Source: Shimwellia blattae DSM 4481 = NBRC 105725 (GTDB lineage: Bacteria > Pseudomonadota > Gammaproteobacteria > Enterobacterales > Enterobacteriaceae). From it: DNA of 64,000 nucleotides. Under the pieces are notes generated by a model. It worked only from the letters and a program-made list of their open reading frames with translations, was not told where the DNA came from and searched no databases. The translations under genes and the position numbers were made by a program. Position 1 is the first letter of the stretch. Each line of letters begins with the position of its first letter. Positions 8,345-17,467 of the stretch are shown one piece after another. Where the stretch lies: the NCBI RefSeq assembly GCF_000262305.1, contig NC_017910.1, positions 186,001 through 250,000 on the forward strand, in the 5' to 3' direction.

Positions 8345-8782
8345 TTACGCGTCTTCTTCATCTTTTAGCGGCACAATCAGCATATCAACGTGTACGGTGT
8401 TGATAAGCTGGCGGGCGGAGGACATCAGCTTGCTCCAGAAGTCCTGATGATGGCCGCAAACCACTAAGTCCATATCGTATTTCTTAATAGCGTCAACCAG
8501 CACCTGGCCCAGATCGCCGCTACCGCTTAAGGTCTCGGTCACCGGGTAGCCTGCGGCGGTACACAGATCGTTCAGCGCCTGGTGGGTCTCTTCAGAGATG
8601 CGTTTTTGCATATCGCCCAGATTGACATCGATAAGCCCGGTGTACAGATCTGAGTAATTTACATCAACGTGGATCAGGGAAATTTTGGCATTGTACGGAC
8701 GGGCCATAGAAACGGCTTTTTCGACCAGGACATTGCTCTCCGGGGAGAGGTCAACAGCGATAAGAATATGTTTATAAGCCAT
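8345..8782 (-). CDS. uspA: Universal stress protein A
   Basis: Small cytoplasmic stress protein of 145 residues, induced by growth arrest and many stresses and needed for stationary-phase survival. The sequence from MAYKHILIAVDLSPES onward is nearly identical to E. coli UspA (144 residues). It includes the conserved serine-rich C-terminal part (MSSARQLINTVHVDMLIVPL). The frame stays open 18 codons upstream, but the conserved start fixes the ATG at 8780-8782. It is divergent from uspB across a 428-bp control region, the same arrangement as in E. coli. Confidence 0.98.
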   Translation of the reverse strand: MAYKHILIAVDLSPESNVLVEKAVSMARPYNAKISLIHVDVNYSDLYTGLIDVNLGDMQKRISEETHQALNDLCTAAGYPVTETLSGSGDLGQVLVDAIKKYDMDLVVCGHHQDFWSKLMSSARQLINTVHVDMLIVPLKDEEDA

Positions 8783-9079
8783 AGTGTTACTCCTTCCATA
8801 AGACGTCGATGACTTGAGGCGCCGGATAGTTTGCATGGTCCGGGCTATCTGCTCGCCCGCGTGCGCATACTACATACGCGGGAGTGATTGTTGTGTAACT
8901 CACTCAGTAACGGCAAACATACTAACTCAAAATACGCATTTATTTGTACTTCTGTCGCGGGTTATCGCATTTCACGCGGCGATTAACTGCGCTTGCCGCG
9001 CCTGTGGCCTGGTACTAAGAAAAAACGCTGAACTTTACTGATGTTGCTTATGGATGTGGTAAAAAAATTAGCGGATCTC

Positions 9080-9086
9080 CTACACT
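9080..9086 (+). promoter_or_regulatory. Possible sigma-S promoter of uspB
   Basis: CTACACT resembles the sigma-S -10 element CTATACT and lies about 125 bases before the uspB start. E. coli uspB is known to depend on sigma-S. The rest of the 8783-9210 gap holds the control regions of uspA and uspB and no gene that I can see. Confidence 0.35.
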
Positions 9087-9210
9087 ATTTAATAAGCCGA
9101 CTGAAGAAAGAAATGTGACGCAGGTCGACTTTTCCAGTGCTCATGGTAATGAGCGTGCTGGGAGTGTGGTCTTTCCGTTGTAGTGGCGCGGTAAACGCCG
9201 GGGAGGGGTT

Positions 9211-9546
9211 ATGATCAGTACCATAGCGCTGTTTTGGGCTTTATGCGCAGTATGTGTGGTGAATATGGCACGTTATTTTTCATCGTTGCGGGCGTTGCTG
9301 GTGGTGCTGCGCGGTTGTGATCCGCTGTTGTACCAGTATGTGGACGGGGGCGGGTTTTTTACCTCCCACGGGCAGCCGGGCAAGCAGATGCGGCTGGTGC
9401 GCTATATCTATATTCAGGGCTACCTGGATCACCACGATGAAGAGTTCATTCGCCGCTGTGAGCGGGTGCGCCGTCAGTTTTTGCTGACCAGCGCACTGTG
9501 CGGGCTGGTTGTGGTCAGCCTGGTGGCGCTGATTATCTGGCACTGA
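9211..9546 (+). CDS. uspB: Universal stress protein B
   Basis: A 111-residue inner-membrane protein, the same length as in E. coli. It has one N-terminal membrane segment (about residues 1-19) and one C-terminal segment (about 90-110), with a charged cytoplasmic middle part. In E. coli it is needed for ethanol resistance in stationary phase; the molecular function is unknown. It is divergent from uspA and convergent with pitA, with a strong bidirectional terminator 25 bases after the stop. Confidence 0.97.
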   Translation: MISTIALFWALCAVCVVNMARYFSSLRALLVVLRGCDPLLYQYVDGGGFFTSHGQPGKQMRLVRYIYIQGYLDHHDEEFIRRCERVRRQFLLTSALCGLVVVSLVALIIWH

Positions 9547-9570
9547 CGCCCTGCGGGCGCGTTAATTATC

Positions 9571-9604
9571 AAAAAAAAACGGGCCTGTAATGGCCCGTTT
9601 TTTG
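9571..9604. terminator. Bidirectional terminator between uspB and pitA
   Basis: ACGGGCC-TGTAAT-GGCCCGT is flanked by an A-run on the left (9571-9579) and a T-run on the right (9598-9603). It can therefore stop uspB transcription on the plus strand and pitA transcription on the minus strand. Confidence 0.92.
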
Positions 9605-9618
9605 TGACTGGTGTGCGG

Positions 9619-11112
9619 TCAGATTAACTGCAGCGACAACCAGTACAGCACCCCGGAAAGCAGAATGGAGGCCGGCAGGGTAAATACCCAGGCCATCAGA
9701 ATGCTTTTCACGGTTTTGCTCTGCAGGCCGCTGCCGTCTACCAGCATGGTCCCCGCCACCGAGGAGGAGAGCACATGGGTAGTGGAAACGGGCATCCCGG
9801 TATAACTGGCCACGCCGATAGAGATAGCGGCAGTGACCTGCGCGGCCATCCCCTGGGCATAGGTCATGCCTTTCTTACCGATTTTCTCACCGATGGTGGT
9901 CGCCACGCGGCGCCAGCCAATCATGGTGCCGACACCCAGCGCCACCGCAACGGCCATGATTATCCAGATAGGTGCATATTCCACCGTAGACAACATATCG
10001 CTGCGCAGCTGTTTCAGGTAGCGGTTATCGCTGACAGAGGTTTCCGGCAGACCGGCGACTTTCTCTGTGGTGTCCGCTACGCAAAGCAGCAGACGGCGCA
10101 TATGACCACGCTCTTCCGGTGACAAGTCTGAATAGCTTTTCAGGTTGTTGAGAATCGCTTTTGCCCGCTCCAGCGCCAGCACAGCGCGGCTGGCGTCACA
10201 GTGGAACTCCGGCCTTGCGGTGCCCGCTTCTGGTGCCGGGATATTGGGGGTCATATCGATAACGTGCTTCAGCGATTCGCTGTGCAGGTTAAAGTAGTTC
10301 TCTACGTTGTTGACCGCATCACGGGTATGGGCGATGTCATAACCGGTCGCGTTCATATTGACCACGAACCCGGCAGGCGCCACGCCAATCAGTACCAGCA
10401 TCACCAGACCAATGCCTTTCTGACCATCGTTAGCACCGTGGGAGAAGCTCACCCCGATGGCGGAAACGATAAGTGCGATACGGGTCCAGAATGGCGGCTT
10501 TTTCTTGCCGTCTTTCTTTTCACGCTCTGCGGGGGTCAGGTGGACACGGCGGCGTTTTTTGGTGCCGCTCCAGTAGCGACGCAGCAGGAAAATCATCCCC
10601 CCTGCGATAACCAGACCCACAATCGGCGAGATGATCAGCGAGGCAAAAATGCCCAGCACTTTCGGGATATTCAGCGCATCAACTACTGAGCTGCCCGTCA
10701 TCAGCGCATTGGTCAGGCCGATACCGATAATCGCGCCAATAAGCGTATGTGAGCTGGAGGCCGGAAGCCCCAGATACCAGGTGCCAAGGTTCCAGATAAT
10801 GGCGGCAAACAGCATGGAGAACACCATTGCCAGGCCATGGGCGGAACCGATATTCAGCAAGAGATCTGTTGGCAGCATATGCACAATGGCATAGGCCACA
10901 CTCAACCCGCCGAATAACACGCCGAGGAAGTTAAACACCGCAGCCATCATCACGGCCAGTTGCGAACGCATCGCGCGGGTATAGATAACCGTAGCTACGG
11001 CGTTTGCCGTGTCGTGGAAGCCGTTAATGGCTTCGTAGAACAGAACAAACAGCAGTGCCAGTATGAGTAATAGCCCGGTATGGTATTCCAGGCCGGCAAA
11101 CAGATGTAGCAT
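9619..11112 (-). CDS. pitA: Low-affinity inorganic phosphate/metal-phosphate transporter PitA
   Basis: Inner-membrane symporter that takes up metal-phosphate complexes with protons. The 497-residue product is close to the 499 of E. coli. Both inverted-topology signature motifs of the PiT family are present: GFHDTANAV near residue 47 and SHGANDGQKG in the second half. A hydrophilic loop of about 150 residues between them is the least conserved part. The frame is open 32 codons upstream, but MLHLFAGLEYHTGLLLILAL matches the family start, giving the ATG at 11110-11112. It transports zinc phosphate in E. coli, so it links to zntA further right. Confidence 0.97.
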   Translation of the reverse strand: MLHLFAGLEYHTGLLLILALLFVLFYEAINGFHDTANAVATVIYTRAMRSQLAVMMAAVFNFLGVLFGGLSVAYAIVHMLPTDLLLNIGSAHGLAMVFSMLFAAIIWNLGTWYLGLPASSSHTLIGAIIGIGLTNALMTGSSVVDALNIPKVLGIFASLIISPIVGLVIAGGMIFLLRRYWSGTKKRRRVHLTPAEREKKDGKKKPPFWTRIALIVSAIGVSFSHGANDGQKGIGLVMLVLIGVAPAGFVVNMNATGYDIAHTRDAVNNVENYFNLHSESLKHVIDMTPNIPAPEAGTARPEFHCDASRAVLALERAKAILNNLKSYSDLSPEERGHMRRLLLCVADTTEKVAGLPETSVSDNRYLKQLRSDMLSTVEYAPIWIIMAVAVALGVGTMIGWRRVATTIGEKIGKKGMTYAQGMAAQVTAAISIGVASYTGMPVSTTHVLSSSVAGTMLVDGSGLQSKTVKSILMAWVFTLPASILLSGVLYWLSLQLI

Positions 11113-11338
11113 AGACGTTAAGCCATTTTGAGGACATGAACGCGGCGCATTATCAGGGACTTTAGCGACGCGGGCAAAGTGAAATATAGACTTTTTTTGA
11201 CATAACATCGGTTGCTGTTACGTTCTGAAATGATTTATCTACATATATTCATAGGGTTATCGCCAGAATATTCTTATTGCGCTGGTGCGACCACTGAGAA
11301 AACTTTACAATTCGCCCCCCTGTTTTTAAGAGGTTATT

Positions 11339-12535
11339 GTGGAAAAGTTTGATGCCATTATTATCGGCGCGGGTGCTGCCGGTCTGTTTTGCGCCGCTCA
11401 GGCCGCGCAGGCGGGCAAACGCGTGCTGGTTGTGGACAACGGCAAAAAGCCAGGCCGGAAGATCCTGATGTCGGGGGGCGGGCGGTGTAATTTCACCAAT
11501 TTGTATATTGAGCCCGGCGCCTACCTGAGCGCGAACCCCCATTTTTGTAAGTCCGCCCTGGCCCGCTATACCCAGTGGGATTTTATTGATCTGGTTAACC
11601 AGTACCAGATTGCCTGGCATGAAAAGACCCTCGGCCAGCTGTTTTGTGATGATTCTGCCCAGCAGATTGTCGATATGCTGCTCAGTGAGTGCGAGAAGGG
11701 CGGCGTGACCCTGCGCCTGCGTAGCGAGATCCTGAGTGTGGAAAAAGACGACCAGGGCTTCAGCCTGGCGCTGAACGGTGCGCAGGTACAGGCACCGAAT
11801 CTGGTGGTGGCCTCTGGCGGGCTGTCGATGCCGGGGCTGGGCGCTTCGCCGCTGGGGTATAAAATTGCGCAGCAGTTTGGCCTGCAGGTGTTACCCACCC
11901 GGGCCGGGCTGGTGCCTTTTACCCTCCATAAACCGCTGCTTGAGGTCCTGCAACCGCTTTCCGGTGTTTCAGTACCGGTCACGGTGACCGCCGCAGACGG
12001 CACCCTGTTTCGCGAACAGCAGCTGTTTACCCACCGGGGGTTATCCGGCCCGGTGATGCTGCAAATTTCCAGCTACTGGCAGCCCGGTGAATTTCTGACG
12101 GTCAATTTACTGCCCGACTGCGACCTGGCGGCCTTCCTTGATGAGCAGCGTGAGCAGCGCCCGAACCAGAGCCTGCGCAATAGCCTGGCGACCCTGCTGC
12201 CAAAGCGGCTGGTCGAAGCGCTGGTCACCCTGGGTAAGGTGCCGGATATTACGCTAAAACAGCTTAACAGCCGCCAGCAGGCGGAGCTGGTGGCCGGGTT
12301 GCAGGCGTGGCAAATTCAGCCGAACGGCACTGAAGGCTACCGCACCGCGGAAGTGACCCTGGGCGGGGTAGATACGAATCAGCTCTCTTCGCGCACCATG
12401 GAGGCCCGTGAGGTCAAAGGGCTCTATTTTATTGGCGAAGTGGTGGATGTCACCGGCTGGCTGGGGGGCTATAACTTCCAGTGGGCCTGGAGCTCGGCCT
12501 GGGCCTGTGCTCAGGCGCTGGCGGCGCAGGCATAA
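11339..12535 (+). CDS. yhiN: HI0933-family flavoprotein YhiN
   Basis: A 398-residue predicted FAD-dependent oxidoreductase of the HI0933/BaiN family. The N-terminal FAD motif IIGAGAAGLFCA is clear, followed by the family signature KPGRKILMSGGGRCNFTN. The C-terminal FAD contact IGEVVDVTGWLGGYNFQWAW is intact. The start is a GTG at 11339 preceded by AAGAGG. The physiological substrate is not established, so the call stops at the family. Convergent with dcrB. Confidence 0.93.
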   Translation: MEKFDAIIIGAGAAGLFCAAQAAQAGKRVLVVDNGKKPGRKILMSGGGRCNFTNLYIEPGAYLSANPHFCKSALARYTQWDFIDLVNQYQIAWHEKTLGQLFCDDSAQQIVDMLLSECEKGGVTLRLRSEILSVEKDDQGFSLALNGAQVQAPNLVVASGGLSMPGLGASPLGYKIAQQFGLQVLPTRAGLVPFTLHKPLLEVLQPLSGVSVPVTVTAADGTLFREQQLFTHRGLSGPVMLQISSYWQPGEFLTVNLLPDCDLAAFLDEQREQRPNQSLRNSLATLLPKRLVEALVTLGKVPDITLKQLNSRQQAELVAGLQAWQIQPNGTEGYRTAEVTLGGVDTNQLSSRTMEAREVKGLYFIGEVVDVTGWLGGYNFQWAWSSAWACAQALAAQA

Positions 12536-12549
12536 ACTTTTCCGGCATG

Positions 12550-12574
12550 CGGCCCCTTGCGGTGCAAGAGGCCG
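12550..12574. terminator. Hairpin between yhiN and dcrB
   Basis: CGGCCCCTTGC-GGT-GCAAGAGGCCG forms an 11-bp stem with one mismatch between two convergent genes. There is no T-run, so it may act as a weak or processed 3' end. Confidence 0.4.
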
Positions 12575-12588
12575 TGGATCTGGTGTGA

Positions 12589-13146
12589 TTATTTCACATC
12601 CAGGGTGCTGATAATGTTTTCTGCTTCGCTCTGGGCTTTTTGCTGATCGTCTGCCGGCAGGGTTATCTGCATGGTCAGCAGTTTGCCGTCAACTTTACCG
12701 ATGATAACGGAAGACCAGGCGGTCTGCCCTTTGGCGGAGATGATGCTGTCCAGCTGCTGTAAGTCGTGGCCGTTAACCTGGATGGCTTTGTTCGCCACCA
12801 CCTGCAACTGCGGGTCGCGGTTGCGCTGCTGTGCCTGCAGGCGGTCTGCCAGGACATTCAGCGGCTCATCACTGGTGTCGCCCACAATCACGATAACCGC
12901 TTTCTGGCCGGTGGTATCGGAATAGACATGCATATTATTGGTCTGGGTGCCCAGCTTACCGCTCTGATCAGACATCCCTGCCGGTAATGAGAAGGCCAGT
13001 TTGCCATCCAGCAGAGAAATGTTTTGCCCTGCTGCGTTACTCTGTGCTGCACTGTCTGGTGTGGCTGAGTTACTGTCGCTGTTGTCGCAGGCGGCCAGTC
13101 CGAATACCAGCAGACCGATACCGACGTATTTTACCAGGTTACGCAT
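12589..13146 (-). CDS. dcrB: Lipoprotein DcrB
   Basis: A 185-residue envelope lipoprotein. Residues 1-19 form a signal peptide ending in a lipobox (GLAAC, lipidated Cys20). A Ser/Asn-rich linker follows, and then a soluble domain with the family's length. In E. coli DcrB is needed for phage C1 and C6 adsorption/DNA entry and supports envelope lipoprotein maturation. A good AGAAGGAA site precedes the ATG. It lies downstream of yhhQ with a 72-bp gap on the same strand. Confidence 0.95.
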   Translation of the reverse strand: MRNLVKYVGIGLLVFGLAACDNSDSNSATPDSAAQSNAAGQNISLLDGKLAFSLPAGMSDQSGKLGTQTNNMHVYSDTTGQKAVIVIVGDTSDEPLNVLADRLQAQQRNRDPQLQVVANKAIQVNGHDLQQLDSIISAKGQTAWSSVIIGKVDGKLLTMQITLPADDQQKAQSEAENIISTLDVK

Positions 13147-13218
13147 TACTGATTCCTTCTCTGTTTAACGGCCCTAGCGGCCATCGCGCCATATTATCAT
13201 AAGATTGCTAAGTTGCTC

Positions 13219-13887
13219 TTAACCCGCACGTAATGGCCGGGTTTCGGACTTTTCCGCCACTCTTTTTAATAGCATATTCAGCAGTACGCCATACATCGGC
13301 AGGAAGAACAGAATGCTGATAAACACCTTAAAGCTGTAGTCCACGGCGGCAATTTCCACCCAGTGTGTCGCCATAAAGGGATCCGGGCTGCGCCAGAAGG
13401 CAATAAAGAAGAACGAGGCCGTATCACTGACATTGCCTAAAAATGTGGAGGCCACCGGAGCCAGCCACCAGTGGCGGCTCTGGCGCAGGCGGTTAAAGAC
13501 GTGGATATCCAGAATCTGCCCGAGGGCGTAGGCCATAAAGCTGGCGCAGGCGATACGGGCCACAAACAGATTAAACTGCCCCAGCGCCGCCAGCCCCTGC
13601 CACTGGCCCATATAAAACAGGGCCGAGATCCCGTAAGAGACGACCAGCGCCGGGATCATCACCGACCAGATAATCCGCCGCGCCAGCGGCGCACCGAAGA
13701 TCCGTACCGTCAGGTCTGTGGCAAGGAAGATAAACGGAAAGCTGAACGCACCCCAGGTGGTGTGAAACCCGAAGATATTCACCGGCAGCTGTACCAGATA
13801 GTTACTGGAGATAATCACCAGCAGATGAAATAGCGATAGCCAGACAAGCGCCTTGCGGTGCTGGCGCAGTGAAGCGGAAAACGACAT
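13219..13887 (-). CDS. yhhQ: Queuosine precursor transporter YhhQ
   Basis: A polytopic inner-membrane protein of 222 residues belonging to the ECF-like VUT family. E. coli YhhQ imports 7-cyano-7-deazaguanine and 7-aminomethyl-7-deazaguanine for tRNA queuosine synthesis. About six hydrophobic segments are visible. The conserved sequences NIFGFHTTWGAFSFPFIFLA and GNVSDTASFFFIAFW mark the family. It is divergent from tusA. I looked for a preQ1 riboswitch in the 200-bp gap and saw none. Confidence 0.95.
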   Translation of the reverse strand: MSFSASLRQHRKALVWLSLFHLLVIISSNYLVQLPVNIFGFHTTWGAFSFPFIFLATDLTVRIFGAPLARRIIWSVMIPALVVSYGISALFYMGQWQGLAALGQFNLFVARIACASFMAYALGQILDIHVFNRLRQSRHWWLAPVASTFLGNVSDTASFFFIAFWRSPDPFMATHWVEIAAVDYSFKVFISILFFLPMYGVLLNMLLKRVAEKSETRPLRAG

Positions 13888-14089
13888 ATTGTGACCTTTT
13901 TATTGGCTGGGGTGAGGGAACCCATAACACACACGGCCGGAACCTACCGGCAATGGTTCGAAAACCGCCGCATGATACTGCTTTAGCCTGGTGATGCAAT
14001 GGTTAATTTTAACGCAATCGTTCACGTATCTTGCGCGCTTTGCGCCACGGCGTAAAATAAGGCCGTTTTTTCGACTGTCTGAGAATACT

Positions 14090-14335
14090 ATGAGTGATTT
14101 GTTTGCCGGCTCTGACCATACCCTTGATGCCCAGGGGCTGCGCTGCCCGGAACCGGTGATGATGGTGCGCAAAACCGTGCGTAAGATGTCCGTTGGCGAG
14201 ACGCTGCTGATTGTGGCGGACGACCCGGCGACAACCCGCGATATTCCGGGGTTCTGCCGGTTTATGGAGCATGAGCTGCTGGCCCAGCAGACCGACGCAC
14301 TGCCCTACCGCTATCTGCTGCGTAAAAGTAATTAA
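14090..14335 (+). CDS. tusA: Sulfurtransferase TusA
   Basis: An 81-residue sulfur carrier that takes persulfide sulfur from IscS and passes it to TusBCD for 2-thiouridine formation in tRNA. The catalytic cysteine is C19 in the motif LDAQGLRCPEPVM. The frame is open for 33 codons upstream, but the family length and start (MSDLFAG) fix the ATG at 14090. It is divergent from yhhQ and convergent with zntA. Sulfur and modified-tRNA functions thus sit side by side with yhhQ. Confidence 0.97.
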   Translation: MSDLFAGSDHTLDAQGLRCPEPVMMVRKTVRKMSVGETLLIVADDPATTRDIPGFCRFMEHELLAQQTDALPYRYLLRKSN

Positions 14336-14345
14336 GCCTTTTGTT

Positions 14346-14369
14346 TCCCCCCGGCAGGCCTGCCGGGGG
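14346..14369. terminator. Palindromic hairpin between tusA and zntA
   Basis: CCCCCCGGCAGG is directly followed by its exact complement (24-base palindrome) between the convergent tusA and zntA genes. It is a strong structure, but there is no T-run on either side. Confidence 0.45.
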
Positions 14370-14380
14370 GCTACCCTTCG

Positions 14381-16603
14381 TTAGTTTTTCCCGCGGCGCA
14401 ATAAGCGCAGGGCGTTGGCTGTGACCAGCGCCGTGGCGCCCGAATCCGCCAGTACCGCCATCCATAACCCGGTGACCCCCAGCAGGGTGGTGACCAGAAA
14501 CAGCGCCTTTAACCCCAGCGCCACGCCGATATTCTGGCGAATATTGCTGTGGGTGGCCCGGGCCAGGCGGATCAGCGCCGGAAGCTCTGCCAGGCTGTTG
14601 CGGGTCAGCGCCGCGTCTGCCGTTTCGAGGGCCACATCGCTCCCGCTGCCCATGGCAATCCCGATGGTGGCGGTTTTCATGGCCGGGGCGTCGTTGATCC
14701 CGTCGCCCACCATGGCCAGCGGGGCCTGCTGGTTGAGGGCCCGCACGGCGGTGACTTTATCCTCCGGCAGCAGGCCGGCCCGGAACTCAATACCCAGCTC
14801 ACCGGCGATGGCCGCCGCTGCCCGGGGGTTATCCCCGGTGAGCATAATGCCCTCAATACCCAGCGCCTTAAGCTGCGCTATGGCCTGGCGGGCGTCTTCA
14901 CGCAGTGTATCGCTCAGGCCAATAATGCCCTGGAGCTGGTTATCCGCCAGCGCCACAATCACCGTTTGCCCGCCGGATTCCAGGGTGGCTATCTCCCGGG
15001 GCCAGTCGCCACTGAGTGCCTCCCGGGGGGCGCGGGCGGGGGCACACAGGGTGATGTTCTGCCCGTTAATGACCGCCTCGATACCGACACCCGCCCGGGT
15101 GGTCTGGGATGTGGCCCGGCTGACCTCCAGCCCGCGGGCCTGTGCTTCACGCATAATGGCCTGGCCCAGGGGGTGGCTGGTGCCCTGTTCGGCGCTGGCG
15201 GCCAGGGCCAGTAACTGCGCCTCACTCAGGGTGCCGTGGGTGACAATGGCGCTCACCCGGGGCTGGCCCCGGGTAAGGGTGCCGGTCTTATCAAAGGCCA
15301 TCTGCTGCACCTGGCGCAGCCGCTCCAGCGCCACGCCGCCTTTAAGCAGGGCCCCCCGGCGCGATGCGGCCGCCAGGCCCGAAGTGATGGCCGCCGGGGT
15401 GGAGATAACCAGCGCACAGGGGCAGCCGATAAGCAGCAGGGTCAGCCCTTTGTAGATCCACGGCTCCCACAACTGGCCCATCAGCAGCGGCGGGATCACC
15501 GCCACCAGCAGCGCCAGGGCCATAATGGCCGGGGTATAAACCCGGCTGAAGCGGTCAATAAAGCGCTCAATGGGCGCCCGGCGGCTGTCTGCCTCTTCAA
15601 TCATTCTGAGAATGCGATCGATGGCGCTCTCTCCCGGGCGGGAGGTGACCCGCAGCGAGACCAGCCGGTCAACGCTGGTGCAGCCCGCGGAGACAGGATC
15701 GCCGTTCTGATGCTCCACCGGCACCGACTCACCGGTAATGGCGCTTTCGTCAAAACTGGCCGGGCCGTTGAGTAAGATACCGTCTGCCGGTAAGCGACCC
15801 CCGGCGGAGACCTCAATCACATCGCCGGGGTGCAGATCCGCCAGCGCAACGGTGGTGCGCTGGTCGCCCTCAACCCGGGTGGCCACTTCGGGCCGGAGCG
15901 CCATCAGTGCGGTTACGCCTTTGCGTGCCCGGCTGGCGGCCCAGCCTTCCAGGCGCTCGCCCAGCAGGAATAACAACAACACCATGGCGGCTTCATGGGT
16001 GGCACCGATCACCAGAGCACCGGCGGCGGCCACGGTCATCAGCGTTTCAATGGCAAACCAGCTGCCGCTGCGGATAAGCCGCCAGGCCTGGCGCGCAATC
16101 GGCCACAGCCCGGTAAGGGTGGTGACAATAAAAGCAATATTGCCCGCCGCCGGGGCAGCCCAGGCGATAATCTGGCTGATTATCATCATGGCGGCGAGGA
16201 TCAGGATCGTACGGTTTTCCTGCCAGAATCCGGCTTCTGCTACCGGTGGCGTGCCCGCAGGCCGGGAGGATAACAACTGGTAGCCTGCCCGGGTGACCGC
16301 CTGCTCTACGGCCGCGCAGAGATCGCCCTGGCCGGTCACCAGCAGCTTTTCGGTGGCGAACAGCACCTGCACCTGGCTGACGCCGGGCACGCTGCGCACT
16401 GCGTTTTCCACTTTGCGGGCGCAGGCGGCACAGTCCATGCCGCTCACCTGCCAGCTGTGGCGGGTCGCCCCCGGGGGCAGTGGTGCGTCGGCCGGGCTCT
16501 CCCGGGTTTCGCTGGCGGTCGCGGCACAGCAACTGCCCGAGTCGCAGCAGGTTGCGTGCTCAGTGTGCGGTGTGTGTTGCTCTGGGGAGACGGGGTTTGC
16601 CAT
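14381..16603 (-). CDS. zntA: Zn(II)/Cd(II)/Pb(II)-exporting P-type ATPase
   Basis: Inner-membrane P1B-type ATPase that exports Zn, Cd and Pb. The product is 740 residues (732 in E. coli). The order is a Cys-rich N-terminal extension (CCDSGSCC), a heavy-metal-associated domain with GMDCAAC, the membrane CPC motif (IGCPCALV), the phosphorylation site DKTGT and the hinge MVGDGINDAPA. An ATG at 16633 would lie at the transcription start, so the ATG at 16601-16603 with a GGAGGG site is chosen. Upstream is a ZntR-type promoter. Neighbours yhhN and tusA are separate units. Confidence 0.96.
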   Translation of the reverse strand: MANPVSPEQHTPHTEHATCCDSGSCCAATASETRESPADAPLPPGATRHSWQVSGMDCAACARKVENAVRSVPGVSQVQVLFATEKLLVTGQGDLCAAVEQAVTRAGYQLLSSRPAGTPPVAEAGFWQENRTILILAAMMIISQIIAWAAPAAGNIAFIVTTLTGLWPIARQAWRLIRSGSWFAIETLMTVAAAGALVIGATHEAAMVLLLFLLGERLEGWAASRARKGVTALMALRPEVATRVEGDQRTTVALADLHPGDVIEVSAGGRLPADGILLNGPASFDESAITGESVPVEHQNGDPVSAGCTSVDRLVSLRVTSRPGESAIDRILRMIEEADSRRAPIERFIDRFSRVYTPAIMALALLVAVIPPLLMGQLWEPWIYKGLTLLLIGCPCALVISTPAAITSGLAAASRRGALLKGGVALERLRQVQQMAFDKTGTLTRGQPRVSAIVTHGTLSEAQLLALAASAEQGTSHPLGQAIMREAQARGLEVSRATSQTTRAGVGIEAVINGQNITLCAPARAPREALSGDWPREIATLESGGQTVIVALADNQLQGIIGLSDTLREDARQAIAQLKALGIEGIMLTGDNPRAAAAIAGELGIEFRAGLLPEDKVTAVRALNQQAPLAMVGDGINDAPAMKTATIGIAMGSGSDVALETADAALTRNSLAELPALIRLARATHSNIRQNIGVALGLKALFLVTTLLGVTGLWMAVLADSGATALVTANALRLLRRGKN

Positions 16604-16639
16604 GGGGCCCTCCGGTAATGATAATTTTCTCATTACCTT

Positions 16640-16671
16640 ATCCTACACTCTGGAGTTGCCTCCAGAGTCAA
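16640..16671 (-). promoter_or_regulatory. ZntR-type promoter and operator of zntA
   Basis: On the minus strand TTGACT (16666-16671) and TAGGAT (16640-16645) are separated by 20 bases, longer than normal, as expected for a MerR-family activated promoter. The spacer carries the dyad ACTCTGGAG-N4-CTCCAGAGT (16647-16668), which closely resembles the E. coli ZntR operator. ZntR-Zn would untwist the spacer to activate. Confidence 0.88.
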
Positions 16672-16705
16672 GACGATTTTAGCGGGCCCGTGGTTACGGC
16701 ATATC

Positions 16706-17332
16706 TCAGAGGTAGAGGGCCCGGACTATCATAAAATGACCGGCAAAATAGCAGGCGGCGGCGAGGGCCGTATCCCCTTTAAAGCGGTAGCGATAGCGGC
16801 TCACCAGCCAGACGATATTGCTCAGCAACAGCAGCGCAGCCCCGACAAAACCGGAGAAGCTGGTATCCACCGGGCGTGAGAACCACTGCTCTGCGGCCAT
16901 CCAGACCATGGCGAGGGTGGCGGCGATAAACAGTGTGACCGGCAGCCGCAGAGTGTCGAGCCGGCTCCAGATGGTTGCCAGCAACAGGGCGCCGATGATC
17001 AGCAGCGCCAGGGGCGCGGGCCAGAAGAACGAAAACGACAGCTGGCTGGCAAACCAGACGGCATACAGCAGGTGAGAGACAAAAAACGCCATGAAGGCAT
17101 AACGCGGGGTGCTCCCCGACATCTGGCTGAGGGTGTCGCCAGCCAGCGAGGCGACCAGACCGGCCAGGACCAGGTAATAGAGCGGGGTGAATACCGGTGC
17201 CTGCCAGGCAAGCATCAGTAACAGCAGTAAAGTTATGGGTTTAAAGATCCAGCGTTGCCAGGCGGGACCACGATAGGATGCATCAACATACAGCCAGCCG
17301 GAGAAAAATACGGCTATAAATGACCAAAGCAT
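16706..17332 (-). CDS. yhhN: YhhN (TMEM86-family) membrane protein
   Basis: A 208-residue inner-membrane protein, the same length as in E. coli, with about eight hydrophobic segments. It belongs to the YhhN/TMEM86 family, in which the animal member is a lysoplasmalogenase. The role in enterobacteria is not established. The start was set at MLWSFIAVFFSGWLYVDASYRG, the conserved family N terminus, although the frame is open for 28 more codons. It is downstream of the divergent yhhM start and followed by zntA. Confidence 0.92.
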   Translation of the reverse strand: MLWSFIAVFFSGWLYVDASYRGPAWQRWIFKPITLLLLLMLAWQAPVFTPLYYLVLAGLVASLAGDTLSQMSGSTPRYAFMAFFVSHLLYAVWFASQLSFSFFWPAPLALLIIGALLLATIWSRLDTLRLPVTLFIAATLAMVWMAAEQWFSRPVDTSFSGFVGAALLLLSNIVWLVSRYRYRFKGDTALAAACYFAGHFMIVRALYL

Positions 17333-17467
17333 AATTGCTCCCTGATTCGTTACAGTGGCACACGCCGCTGCGTGTGTCTGCCTGCCAGTGTAGTGGGCAT
17401 TGGTCTGTCGTGACAATGGGTGAACTCCGGGTTACGCTGCACGCCATGATTTGACTGAGGATCCCGG

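Noticed and set aside
9611..9805. Plus-strand 64-residue frame after the uspB terminator
   Set aside because: It lies inside the 3' part of pitA on the opposite strand and is only its shadow.
13888..14089. preQ1 riboswitch before yhhQ
   Set aside because: No small pseudoknot-type sequence next to the yhhQ ribosome site could be recognised.
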